Part shown: positions 26,692-34,803 of the stretch, piece after piece | Numbering within the stretch: position 1 is the stretch's first letter | How the letters are laid out: every line of letters starts with the position of its first letter | Source of the DNA: Pseudomonas sp. A-RE-19 | GTDB lineage: Bacteria > Pseudomonadota > Gammaproteobacteria > Pseudomonadales > Pseudomonadaceae | DNA: 47,402 nt | Assembly: GCF_019956555.1 (NCBI RefSeq) | Contig: NZ_JAHBDQ010000031.1 | Span: 1-47,402 of the forward strand | Direction of reading: 5' to 3' | Made by a program: the position numbers and the translations under genes | Notes under the pieces: generated by a model | Told to the model about the DNA's origin: nothing | What the model saw: only the letters and a program-made list of their open reading frames with translations | Database searches by the model: none

Positions 26692-27603
26692 GTGAAAGCC
26701 AGATCCGATGAGTTGCAGATTTTCGTCTGCGTGATTGAATGCGGGTCGATTTCGGCTGCGGCCGAACAGGTCGGGCAAACGCCGTCAGCGGTCAGTCGTA
26801 CGCTGTCGCGGCTGGAAGCCAAGCTCGACACCACGCTGATCAACCGCACCACGCGGCGCATGGACCTGACCGAGGAGGGCAAGTACTTCTTCGAGCACGC
26901 CAAGTTGATTCTCGATCAGATGGACGAGCTCGAAGAGCGCCTGTCCTCACGCCAGCAAACCCCCTCCGGGCGTCTGCGAATCAACGCCGCGTCGCCATTC
27001 ATGCTGCACGCCATCGTGCCCTACATCGATGAGTTCCGCCGTCTCTACCCGGACATCCAGCTCGAGCTCAACAGCAACGACCTGATCATCGACCTGCTCG
27101 AACAAAGCACTGACATCGCCATCCGCATCGGCACGCTGGCCGACTCGACCTTGCACGCTCGCTCACTGGGTTGCAGCCCGCTGCACATCGTCGCCAGCCC
27201 GGCGTATCTGGAGCAATACGGCGTACCGACCGCCGTTGCCGATCTGGCCGAACATACGCTGCTGGGTTTCACCCATAACGAAGGCCTCAACCAATGGCCG
27301 TTGCGCTATGTCCACGGTGATCGCTGGCCGATCCAGGCATCGATCAGTGCATCGAGCGGCGAGACGGTCAGGCACCTGGCTCTGACGGGGCAGGGCATTG
27401 CCTGCCTGTCGCACTTCATGACCATCGACGACATCCGCGCCGGTCGCTTGCAGGTGCTGCTGGCGGAGTTCAACAGCGGATATCGCCAACCCATCAACGC
27501 GGTGTACTACCGCAACTCGCAGCTTGCCCTGCGGATTCAGTGCTTTCTGGACTTCATTCAGGGCAAATTGGCGGCTTATGCGATTGCGGATTTCAAGGGC
27601 TGA
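26692..27603 (+). CDS. LysR-type transcriptional regulator
   Basis: The 303-residue protein has a LysR HTH (MKARSDELQIFVCVIECGSI, then TPSAVSRTLSRLEAKLD) and a CrgA/PA0477-like effector domain of the LTTR_2 kind (ELNSNDLIIDLLEQSTDIAI). The start is GTG 26692, with AAGGG seven bases upstream. The neighbours are mdaB upstream and an epimerase-like SDR downstream, both on the same strand; either may be a target. Confidence 0.88.
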   Translation: MKARSDELQIFVCVIECGSISAAAEQVGQTPSAVSRTLSRLEAKLDTTLINRTTRRMDLTEEGKYFFEHAKLILDQMDELEERLSSRQQTPSGRLRINAASPFMLHAIVPYIDEFRRLYPDIQLELNSNDLIIDLLEQSTDIAIRIGTLADSTLHARSLGCSPLHIVASPAYLEQYGVPTAVADLAEHTLLGFTHNEGLNQWPLRYVHGDRWPIQASISASSGETVRHLALTGQGIACLSHFMTIDDIRAGRLQVLLAEFNSGYRQPINAVYYRNSQLALRIQCFLDFIQGKLAAYAIADFKG

Positions 27604-27707
27604 TTCGTGATCCCTGCGCAAGAGTGAATTGGGCGACGCTGTCTGTTTCCTCAGGCACCGGTCCTCGATACTGACTGCATCACTTACTCACGCAGGGAGT
27701 TCTCTCC

Positions 27708-28601
27708 ATGAACGTATTCGTCACCGGTGCAGCCGGTTTTATCGGTGGCTCCATTGCCACGGGCCTGGTCCGCGCCGGCCACAAGGTCACCGGTCTGGTG
27801 CGCAGCACCGAACAGGCTGATGAATTGCGCAAACTGGGCATCACCCCGGTGATTGGCACGCTTGACGACAGCGCACTACTGAGCGAACAGGCTCGCGCTG
27901 CCGACGCCGTGATCAACGCCGCCAGCAGCGACCATCGCGGCGCGGTGGTGGCCTTGCTCGATGCGCTTCGCGGTTCCAACAAAGTGTTCCTGCACACCAG
28001 CGGTTCGAGCATTGTTGGCGATGCGTCGGGCGGTAAATCCAGTGACGTGATCTATTTCGAAGACAACCTGCCGGAGCCGACTGTCGACAAGGCGGCGCGC
28101 GTGGCCATCGACAACCTGATCCTCGCCGCTGCAAAGGACGGGGTGAACTCGGCAGTGATCTGCAACACCTTGATCTACGGCCACAGCCTGGGCGTGAAAC
28201 GCGACAGTGTGCAGTTGCCACGCTTGCTCAAACAGGCGCGTAAAAGTGGTGTGGTCCGGCATGTGGGGACTGGCCAGAACATCTGGTCCAATGTGCACAT
28301 CGAAGACGTGGTGTCCCTGTACCTGCTGGCGTTGACCAAAAACGTGCCGGGTACGTTCTACTTCGTTGAAAGTGGTGAAGCGTCGTTTATCGGCATGACC
28401 ACCGCCATGGCCAAAGTCTTGAACCTGGGCGAGCCGCAAGATTGGCCGCTGAAGGATGCCGAAGCCGAGTGGGGTTATGAAATGGCCAATTATGGCTTGG
28501 GTTCCAACAGCCGGGTGCGCGGCAAGCATGCGCGGGAGCTGTTGGGCTGGGTGCCGAAGCGGACTTCAGTGGTTGAATGGATTCGTAGCGAGATGGTGTG
28601 A
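27708..28601 (+). CDS. NAD(P)-dependent epimerase/dehydratase-like SDR
   Basis: The 297-residue protein is an extended-type short-chain dehydrogenase. It opens with the glycine-rich dinucleotide motif VTGAAGFIGGSIATGLVRAG, has IGTLDDSALLSEQ and VINAASSDHRG in the Rossmann half and a C-terminal VRGKHARELLGWVPKR typical of the family. In place of the usual YxxxK I see only degenerate sequence around residues 140-165, so it may be an atypical or regulatory member. ATG 27708 has AGGGAG upstream. Substrate unknown. Confidence 0.85.
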   Translation: MNVFVTGAAGFIGGSIATGLVRAGHKVTGLVRSTEQADELRKLGITPVIGTLDDSALLSEQARAADAVINAASSDHRGAVVALLDALRGSNKVFLHTSGSSIVGDASGGKSSDVIYFEDNLPEPTVDKAARVAIDNLILAAAKDGVNSAVICNTLIYGHSLGVKRDSVQLPRLLKQARKSGVVRHVGTGQNIWSNVHIEDVVSLYLLALTKNVPGTFYFVESGEASFIGMTTAMAKVLNLGEPQDWPLKDAEAEWGYEMANYGLGSNSRVRGKHARELLGWVPKRTSVVEWIRSEMV

Positions 28602-28627
28602 GTTCGCTGTAGACCACGTCATCGTCC

Positions 28628-28720
28628 ATCGCGAGCAGGCTCGCTCCCACATTAGTTCTGCGTCGATCCCATTGTTGGGGAACGATACAAGTCCAGTGTG
28701 GGAGTGAGCCTGCTCGCGAT
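28628..28720. repeat. REP palindrome, TCGCGAGCAGGCTCGCTCCCAC type
   Basis: Two 24-base arms (28628-28651 and 28697-28720), complementary except at one position, flank a 45-base spacer between the SDR gene and the SulP gene. Confidence 0.85.
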
Positions 28721-28810
28721 TGCGTTTCTGACGGCCCATTCACTGGCCGGCCCGCCCTCAATTCCGTAACATCCGCCCTCTCTTCCCCCGCCTGTATTTT
28801 TAGGTAAGCC

Positions 28811-30256
28811 ATGAAACCCAAACGTCTGCGCGCCGATGTCCTGGCCGGACTCACGACCTCTTTCGCCCTGCTACCCGAATGCATTGCCTTCGCGCTGGTG
28901 GCCCACCTTAATCCGTTGATGGGGCTGTACGGCGCTTTCATCCTCTGCACCCTGACTGCGCTGTTTGGTGGGCGGCCAGGGATGGTGTCCGGTGCCGCCG
29001 GATCGATGGCCGTGGTGATCGTCGCGCTGGTGGTGCAGCACGGCGTGCAGTACTTGCTGGCGACTGTGCTGCTGAGTGGGTTGATCATGCTGGCGTTCGG
29101 TCTGTTGAAGCTGGGCAAACTGGTGCGCATGGTGCCGCACCCGGTGATGCTTGGCTTCGTCAACGGCCTGGCGATCGTCATTGCCCTGGCTCAGCTGGAG
29201 CACTTCAAGAGCGGTGAAGCCTGGTTGAGCGGCGCGCCGCTGTACATGATGATCGGGCTGGTAGCGCTGACGATGGCCATCGTCTACCTGATGCCGCGCC
29301 TGACGCGTGCCGTGCCGCCAGCACTGGTGGCGATTCTGGGCGTTGGGCTGGCGGTTTACCTGCTCGGCCTGCCGACCCGCACCCTGGGCGACATGGCGCA
29401 CATTGCCGGTGGCTTGCCGAGCTTCGCGCTGCCAGACATTCCCTGGAGCCTGGAAACCCTGCGCATCATCGCGCCCTACGCGATATTGATGGCGTTGGTC
29501 GGCCTGCTGGAAACCCTGCTGACCCTGAACCTGACCGACGAGATCACCGAAAGTCGTGGCTACCCGGATCGTGAGTGCGTGGCGCTTGGTGCCGCCAACA
29601 TGGTCTCCGGTGTATTCGGCGGCATGGGCGGCTGCGCCATGATCGGGCAAACCGTGATCAACCTCAGCTCCGGCGGTCGTGGTCGGCTCTCCGGTGCGGT
29701 GGCCGGGGGGATGATTCTGTTGTTCGTGCTGTTTCTTTCGCCGCTGATCGAGCGCATCCCGCTGGCCGCACTGGTCGGGGTGATGTTCGTGGTGTCGCAG
29801 CAGACGTTCGCCTGGGCCTCGCTGCGGGTGGTGAACAAGGTGCCGCTGAACGACGTCCTGGTGATCATCGCGGTGACGGTAATTACGGTGTTCACCGATC
29901 TGGCCATCGCCGTGTTGTGCGGGATCATCATTGCGGCGCTCAACTTTGCCTGGCAACAAGCTCGCGAGCTGTATGCCGACAGTCATCAGGAAAACGACGG
30001 CAGCAAACTCTACCGCCTGCACGGCACACTGTTTTTCGCCTCTACCACGCCATTCCTCAACCAGTTCGACCCCGCCAATGATCCGGCCCACGTGACCCTT
30101 GATTGTCGCCACCTGAGCTTCGTCGACTACTCGGCCATCGCCGCGCTGAAGACATTGCGCGAACGCTACGCCAAGGCTGGCAAGCAGCTACGCGTGCTGC
30201 ATTTATCCGAACGCTGCAAAAAACTGCTCAAACGCGCCAGCGAGCATCACGACTGA
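28811..30256 (+). CDS. SulP family inorganic anion transporter with STAS domain
   Basis: The 481-residue inner-membrane protein has 10-12 hydrophobic segments. Its N-terminus (DVLAGLTTSFALLPECIAFA) is the SulP signature, and a C-terminal cytoplasmic STAS domain follows (VTLDCRHLSFVDYSAIAALK). SulP proteins carry sulfate, bicarbonate, molybdate or dicarboxylates; the substrate here is not decidable. The protein is shorter than eukaryotic members but normal for bacteria. ATG 28811 follows TAGGTAAG. It stands alone, ahead of a 223-base gap with a hairpin and the gntP promoter region. Confidence 0.92.
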   Translation: MKPKRLRADVLAGLTTSFALLPECIAFALVAHLNPLMGLYGAFILCTLTALFGGRPGMVSGAAGSMAVVIVALVVQHGVQYLLATVLLSGLIMLAFGLLKLGKLVRMVPHPVMLGFVNGLAIVIALAQLEHFKSGEAWLSGAPLYMMIGLVALTMAIVYLMPRLTRAVPPALVAILGVGLAVYLLGLPTRTLGDMAHIAGGLPSFALPDIPWSLETLRIIAPYAILMALVGLLETLLTLNLTDEITESRGYPDRECVALGAANMVSGVFGGMGGCAMIGQTVINLSSGGRGRLSGAVAGGMILLFVLFLSPLIERIPLAALVGVMFVVSQQTFAWASLRVVNKVPLNDVLVIIAVTVITVFTDLAIAVLCGIIIAALNFAWQQARELYADSHQENDGSKLYRLHGTLFFASTTPFLNQFDPANDPAHVTLDCRHLSFVDYSAIAALKTLRERYAKAGKQLRVLHLSERCKKLLKRASEHHD

Positions 30257-30266
30257 AGCTACCGAT

Positions 30267-30307
30267 CGCACTGATCGTTCCTGTACTCCATGAGGGCGAT
30301 CAGTGCG
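30267..30307. repeat. Hairpin-forming inverted repeat after the SulP gene
   Basis: Perfect 11-base arms CGCACTGATCG (30267-30277) and CGATCAGTGCG (30297-30307) flank a 19-base loop, ten bases after the SulP stop codon. No T-tract follows, so it is more likely a stabilising or Rho-assisted 3' end than a classic terminator. Confidence 0.5.
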
Positions 30308-30393
30308 GCAATGATGAAAATCTGCCTGCCGAATTTTCATAACTCACGACCTCCCATACCTCTGCACGACATCCCTTATCCCTCCACGAAAAT

Positions 30394-30416
30394 TACTTTC
30401 ACTTCGTTTGAAAGTA
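30394..30416. promoter_or_regulatory. Palindromic operator candidate for the gntP-rpiR-deacylase operon
   Basis: A perfect 8-base inverted repeat, TACTTTCA and TGAAAGTA, with a seven-base spacer, lies 64-86 bases upstream of the GntP start. Operators of RpiR-family regulators often contain GAAA/TTTC half sites, and the operon's second gene encodes an RpiR regulator, so autoregulation through this site is a reasonable inference. Confidence 0.55.
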
Positions 30417-30479
30417 GTCCGTCGAAATGATTTATGAGTTTCACAACCCATTCGACGTGACCCTTTCGAGGAGTACCGC

Positions 30480-31829
30480 ATGACGCTTTCCTTCGGCTAT
30501 TGGCTGTTGGTTTACGCCGCCATCGCCATCATCGCGCTGATCGTTCTGATCGCCCGTTACCGGCTTAATCCCTTCATTGTCATCACCCTGGTGTCCATCG
30601 GCCTGGCGCTGCTGGCCGGGATGCCGCCGTCGGGTGTGGTGGGGGCGTACGAGGCCGGGGTTGGCAAGACGCTGGGGCACATTGCGCTGGTGGTGGCGCT
30701 GGGCACGATGCTCGGCAAGATGATGGCCGAGTCCGGTGGCGCCGAGCAGGTGGCGCGCACGTTGATCGACCGTTTCGGTGAGAAAAATGCACATTGGGCG
30801 ATGGTCTGTATCGCCTTTCTTGTAGGACTGCCGCTGTTCTTCGAGGTCGGTTTTGTCTTGCTGGTGCCCATCGCGTTTACCGTGGCGCGGCGAGTCGGTG
30901 TGTCGATTCTGATGGTCGGTTTGCCAATGGTCGCGGGGCTCTCGGTGGTCCATGCCCTGGTGCCGCCGCACCCGGCGGCGATGCTGGCGGTGCAGGCTTA
31001 TCAGGCGTCGGTGGGGCAGACGTTGCTCTATGCGATTCTGATCGGCATTCCGACCGCAATCATCGCCGGTCCCCTGTACGCCAAATTCATCGTGCCGCGC
31101 ATTCAACTGCCGGCGGATAACCCTTTGGAGCGCCAGTTCCTCGAGCGCGAGCCACGCGATAGCCTGCCGGGTTTCGACGTCACTATGGCGACCATTCTGT
31201 TGCCGGTGGTGCTGATGTTGATCGGTGGTTGGGCCAACTTGATCTCCACGCCGGGCAGCGGTTTCAATCAGTTTTTATTGTTCATTGGCAACTCGGTCAT
31301 CGCCTTGCTGCTGGCGACCTTGCTGAGCTTCTGGACCCTTGGCCTGGCCCAGGGCTTCAACCGCGAATCGATCCTCAAATTCACCAATGAATGCCTGGCA
31401 CCGACCGCCAGCATCACCTTGCTGGTAGGGGCCGGCGGTGGCTTGAACCGGATTCTGGTGGACGCTGGCGTCACCGATCAGATCGTCAGCCTGGCCGATG
31501 AATTCCAGCTGTCGCCGCTGTTCATGGGCTGGTTGTTCGCCGCGTTGATGCGCATCGCCACCGGTTCCGCCACGGTGGCCATGACCACTGCTTCAGGGAT
31601 TGTCGCGCCGGTGGCCGTTGGTCTGGGTTATCCCCACCCGGAGTTGTTGGTGCTGGCGACGGGGGCGGGGTCGGTTATCTTTTCCCACGTCAATGACGGC
31701 GGCTTCTGGTTGATCAAGGAATACTTCAACATGACCGTCACCCAGACCTTCAAGACCTGGACGGTGCTCGAGACCATTATCTCGGTGGTCGCCTTCGGTT
31801 TGACCGTCGGTCTTTCTTACCTGCTTTAG
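30480..31829 (+). CDS. GntP family permease
   Basis: The 449-residue inner-membrane transporter matches the GntP gluconate:H+ symporter family. It has some 12 hydrophobic segments, with ALGTMLGKMMAESGGAEQVA, the HALVPPHPAAM motif near residue 160, LLVGAGGGLNRILVDAGV and a C-terminal SHVNDGGFWLIKEYF. GntP members take up gluconate, D-serine or other hydroxy acids. Its operon partners are an RpiR regulator and an N-acyl-D-amino-acid deacylase, so the cargo is more likely a D-amino acid or its N-acyl derivative than gluconate (inference). RBS GAGGAG precedes ATG 30480; a palindromic operator candidate lies upstream. Confidence 0.9.
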   Translation: MTLSFGYWLLVYAAIAIIALIVLIARYRLNPFIVITLVSIGLALLAGMPPSGVVGAYEAGVGKTLGHIALVVALGTMLGKMMAESGGAEQVARTLIDRFGEKNAHWAMVCIAFLVGLPLFFEVGFVLLVPIAFTVARRVGVSILMVGLPMVAGLSVVHALVPPHPAAMLAVQAYQASVGQTLLYAILIGIPTAIIAGPLYAKFIVPRIQLPADNPLERQFLEREPRDSLPGFDVTMATILLPVVLMLIGGWANLISTPGSGFNQFLLFIGNSVIALLLATLLSFWTLGLAQGFNRESILKFTNECLAPTASITLLVGAGGGLNRILVDAGVTDQIVSLADEFQLSPLFMGWLFAALMRIATGSATVAMTTASGIVAPVAVGLGYPHPELLVLATGAGSVIFSHVNDGGFWLIKEYFNMTVTQTFKTWTVLETIISVVAFGLTVGLSYLL

Positions 31830-31844
31830 TCGGAGCCATCTGCC

Positions 31845-32705
31845 ATGGACATCCTCTATCAGATCCGCGCCCGTCAGGATTCCTTCAGCGCCGGTGAAGG
31901 ACGCATCGCCCGACTGATGCTCGACGACGTAGGATTTGCCGCGTCCGCCAGCCTTGATGAGCTGGCGCAGCGGGCGGAAGTCAGCACCGCCACACTCTCG
32001 CGTTTTGCGCGCACGGTCGGTTGCCGCGACCTGCGGGATTTGCGCTTGCAACTGGCTCAGGCCAGCGGCGTCGGCAGCCGCTTTCTCGACCCGGCGGGCA
32101 CGCCTGAACAGTCGGCGTTCTACGGGCAGATCGTCGGCGATATCGAGTCGACCTTGCGTCAGCACCTGTCGGCGTTCGATGAGTCGCGCTTCACTGATGC
32201 GGTGAAACTGCTGGGCAAGGCGCGGATGATTCACGCCTTCGGCATGGGCGGCTGCTCGACCCTGTGCAGCGATGAACTGCAGGTGCGCCTGGTACGCCTC
32301 GGCTACCCGATTGCGGTGTGTCACGACCCGGTGATGATGCGCGTTACCGCCGCCAGCCTCGGTGCTGAACACGCGGTCATCGCCTGCTCGCTGACCGGCA
32401 TCACCCCCGAGCTGCTCGAAGCGGTGGAACTGGCTCGCAGCTACGGCGCGCGAATGCTTGCCATCACCCGGGCAGGCTCGCCGTTGGCGCAAATGGCCGA
32501 TGTGCTGTTGCCGCTGCAAAGCGCCGAGACCTCGTTTATCTACAAACCCACGGCGGCGCGCTACGGCATGCTGCTGGCCATCGACGTGCTCGCCACCGAG
32601 CTGGCGCTGGCCAATCCTGAAGACAACCAAGAGCGTCTGCGGCGGATCAAACTGGCCCTGGACGACTACCGCGGCGGCGACGATCACCTGCCGCTGGGAG
32701 ACTGA
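31845..32705 (+). CDS. MurR/RpiR family transcriptional regulator
   Basis: The 286-residue protein has an N-terminal RpiR HTH (ASLDELAQRAEVSTATLSRF, followed by ARTVGCRDLRDLR) and a C-terminal SIS sugar-binding fold (KARMIHAFGMGGCSTLCSDE, then AVIACSLTGITPELLEAVEL). Family members sense sugar phosphates or amino-sugar compounds and control nearby catabolic genes. It lies 15 bases after gntP and ends one base before the deacylase start, so all three are one operon that it probably controls through the palindrome at 30394-30416. Confidence 0.92.
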   Translation: MDILYQIRARQDSFSAGEGRIARLMLDDVGFAASASLDELAQRAEVSTATLSRFARTVGCRDLRDLRLQLAQASGVGSRFLDPAGTPEQSAFYGQIVGDIESTLRQHLSAFDESRFTDAVKLLGKARMIHAFGMGGCSTLCSDELQVRLVRLGYPIAVCHDPVMMRVTAASLGAEHAVIACSLTGITPELLEAVELARSYGARMLAITRAGSPLAQMADVLLPLQSAETSFIYKPTAARYGMLLAIDVLATELALANPEDNQERLRRIKLALDDYRGGDDHLPLGD

Positions 32706-32706
32706 C

Positions 32707-34164
32707 ATGATGTACGACACGTTGATCCGCAACGCGCTGATTATCGATGGCAGCAACGCCCCCGGTTATCCCGCTGACGTGGCCATTCTGAACGGCCGCA
32801 TCGAGCGTATCGGCGACTTGCACGACGCTCGCGCCACCGAAGAAATTGATGCGGCCGGGAAGGTGTTGGCGCCGGGTTTCATCGACGTCCACACCCACGA
32901 CGACACGGTGGTGATCCGTCAGCCGCAGATGCTGCCCAAGCTCAGCCAAGGCGTGACCACGGTGATCGTTGGCAACTGCGGGATCAGCGCATCGCCGGTG
33001 AGTTTGCGTGGCGAGCCGCCAGACCCGATGAACCTGCTCGGCACCGCAGCGGCGTTCGTTTATCCGCGCTTCAGCGACTATCGCGCCGCCGTCGAAGCGG
33101 CAAATATCACGCTGAACGTGGCCGCACTGGTGGGCCATACGGCGCTGCGCAGCAATCACCTGGACGACCTGTTTCGCACCGCCACCGCCGATGAAATCAG
33201 CGCGATGCGCAAGCAACTGCGCGAAAGCCTTGAGGCCGGTGCCTTGGGCTTATCCACAGGCCTGGCTTATGCCAACGCCTTCTGCGCTTCCACCGACGAA
33301 GTGATGCAATTGACCGAAGAGCTGACAGCATTCGGCGCGGTCTACACCACCCATTTGCGCAGTGAATTCGAACCGGTGCTGGAGGCCATGGACGAAGCGT
33401 TCCAGATCGGTCGCCATGCGCAAACGCCAGTGATCATTTCCCATCTCAAATGTGCCGGCGCCGGTAACTGGGGACGTAGTCCGCAACTGCTGGCGTCCCT
33501 CGAACACGCCGCGAAAACCCACCCGGTGGGCTGCGATTGTTATCCCTATGCGGCGAGCTCTTCAACGCTGGACCTCAAGCAAGTCACCGATGCCCATCGC
33601 ATCACCATCACCTGGTCCACGCCGCATCCGCAAATGGGCGGCCGGGATTTAATCGACATTGCCGCCGAGTGGGACGTGCCGTTACTCGAGGCCGCACGCC
33701 GGCTGCAACCGGCCGGCGCGGTGTATTACGGCATGGACGAAGCCGACGTACGAAGAATCCTCGCGCATCCGCTGTCGATGGTCGGCTCCGACGGCTTGCC
33801 GGAAGACCCGTTTCCGCATCCACGGTTGTGGGGCGCGTTCCCACGGGTGCTCGGACATTTCAGTCGCGACGTCGGGCTGTTTGCGCTGCACACCGCCGTG
33901 CACAAAATGACCGGGCTGTCGGCGGCGCGATTTGGCTTGAAGGAACGCGGTGAGATTCGTGAAGGGTATTGGGCGGATCTGGTGTTGTTCGACCCCGCGA
34001 CGGTTCGCGATGTGGCGGACTTCAACGATCCGCAACGGGCGGCGGAAGGGATTGATGGGGTGTGGGTCAATGGGGTTTTGAGTTACAGCGAAGGTCGGGC
34101 GAACGGGAGAAGAGAGGGGCGGTTTCTGGCGCGGGAAGGGGATTTGCATAAAGGGTTTCGGTGA
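32707..34164 (+). CDS. N-acyl-D-amino-acid deacylase (D-aminoacylase)
   Basis: The enzyme removes the acyl group from N-acyl-D-amino acids. The 485-residue product is an Amidohydrolase_3 protein with the metal-binding HTHDD (His62, His64), the metal-ligand Cys91 in VGNCGIS that marks D-aminoacylases, then STGLAYANAFCA, TTHLRSEFEP, ISHLKCAGAGNWG and the catalytic Asp in GSDGLPEDPFPHP. Length and motif order suit the family. ATG 32707 follows the regulator stop by one base, with GGGAG just ahead; a second ATG follows directly. The linked GntP permease may import the substrate. Confidence 0.93.
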   Translation: MMYDTLIRNALIIDGSNAPGYPADVAILNGRIERIGDLHDARATEEIDAAGKVLAPGFIDVHTHDDTVVIRQPQMLPKLSQGVTTVIVGNCGISASPVSLRGEPPDPMNLLGTAAAFVYPRFSDYRAAVEAANITLNVAALVGHTALRSNHLDDLFRTATADEISAMRKQLRESLEAGALGLSTGLAYANAFCASTDEVMQLTEELTAFGAVYTTHLRSEFEPVLEAMDEAFQIGRHAQTPVIISHLKCAGAGNWGRSPQLLASLEHAAKTHPVGCDCYPYAASSSTLDLKQVTDAHRITITWSTPHPQMGGRDLIDIAAEWDVPLLEAARRLQPAGAVYYGMDEADVRRILAHPLSMVGSDGLPEDPFPHPRLWGAFPRVLGHFSRDVGLFALHTAVHKMTGLSAARFGLKERGEIREGYWADLVLFDPATVRDVADFNDPQRAAEGIDGVWVNGVLSYSEGRANGRREGRFLAREGDLHKGFR

Positions 34165-34169
34165 TACCG

Positions 34170-34215
34170 AAAAGATCGCAACTCCTGTAGGAGCTGCCGA
34201 AGGCTGCGATCTTTT
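34170..34215. repeat. Short degenerate REP / terminator-like hairpin
   Basis: The arms AAAAGATCGCA and TGCGATCTTTT (34170-34180 and 34205-34215) enclose a compact core containing CTCCTGTAGGAG and CCGAAGG. It is a shortened copy of the REP at 21951-22027, six bases after the deacylase stop, and its T-run on both strands could end transcription. Confidence 0.7.
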
Positions 34216-34325
34216 GATCTGCGCCCAATGATGGCGTCGCGACATTAAAGAATCCCGCAACCAAGCCGAAGCGCTGACATCCAGCCCAGCTACACTCCGG
34301 GCCTTCTCTATCTGGGAGCAACTCG

Positions 34326-34694
34326 ATGAGCTTCGGCAAAACCACTCCGATCCTGCGGATTTTCGACGAAACCAAGGCATTGGAGTTCTACGTCGACTTC
34401 CTGGGGTTCAAGATCGATTGGCAGCATCGCTTCGAAACAAACTTCCCGCTGTACCTGCAAATCTCCCGTGGCGAATGTGTGCTGCACCTGTCCGAACATC
34501 ACGGTGATAGCACACCGGGTTCGGCGGTGCGGATCGAGACCGATGAACTGGAGGCGTTCCAGCAGCAATTGCTGGCCAAGGAATATTCGTTCGCCCGCCC
34601 ACAGATTCAGGCCATGCCATGGGGCAGCCAGGACATGACGGTGACCGATCCGTTCGGGAATCGGTTGGTGTTTAGCAATGCGATTAGTGTCTGA
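34326..34694 (+). CDS. Glyoxalase/bleomycin-resistance superfamily protein
   Basis: The 122-residue protein is a single vicinal-oxygen-chelate unit. It shows TPILRIFDETKALEFYVDFL, then LGFKIDW, GECVLHLSEHHGD and the C-terminal MTVTDPFGNRLVF. Such small proteins either sequester glycopeptide drugs or act as metal-dependent lyases or dioxygenases. The similarity to bleomycin-resistance-type members is general and the ligand unknown. ATG 34326 has GGGAG about nine bases upstream. It lies alone between two REP-like elements. Confidence 0.87.
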   Translation: MSFGKTTPILRIFDETKALEFYVDFLGFKIDWQHRFETNFPLYLQISRGECVLHLSEHHGDSTPGSAVRIETDELEAFQQQLLAKEYSFARPQIQAMPWGSQDMTVTDPFGNRLVFSNAISV

Positions 34695-34708
34695 GCGTTA
34701 GATCGCCT

Positions 34709-34773
34709 TCGCGGGCAAGCCTCGCTCCTACAGGTTGTAGTGAGTCACCTGTAGGAGCGAGGCTTGCCCGCGA
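34709..34773. repeat. REP palindrome, CGCGGGCAAGCCTCGCTCC type
   Basis: Complementary 27-base arms (34709-34735 and 34747-34773) flank an 11-base loop between the convergent glyoxalase-fold and chemoreceptor genes. Its sequence class matches 24450-24525. Confidence 0.88.
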
Positions 34774-34803
34774 TTGGATCTGTCATTCACCGCTGACTTA
34801 ACG

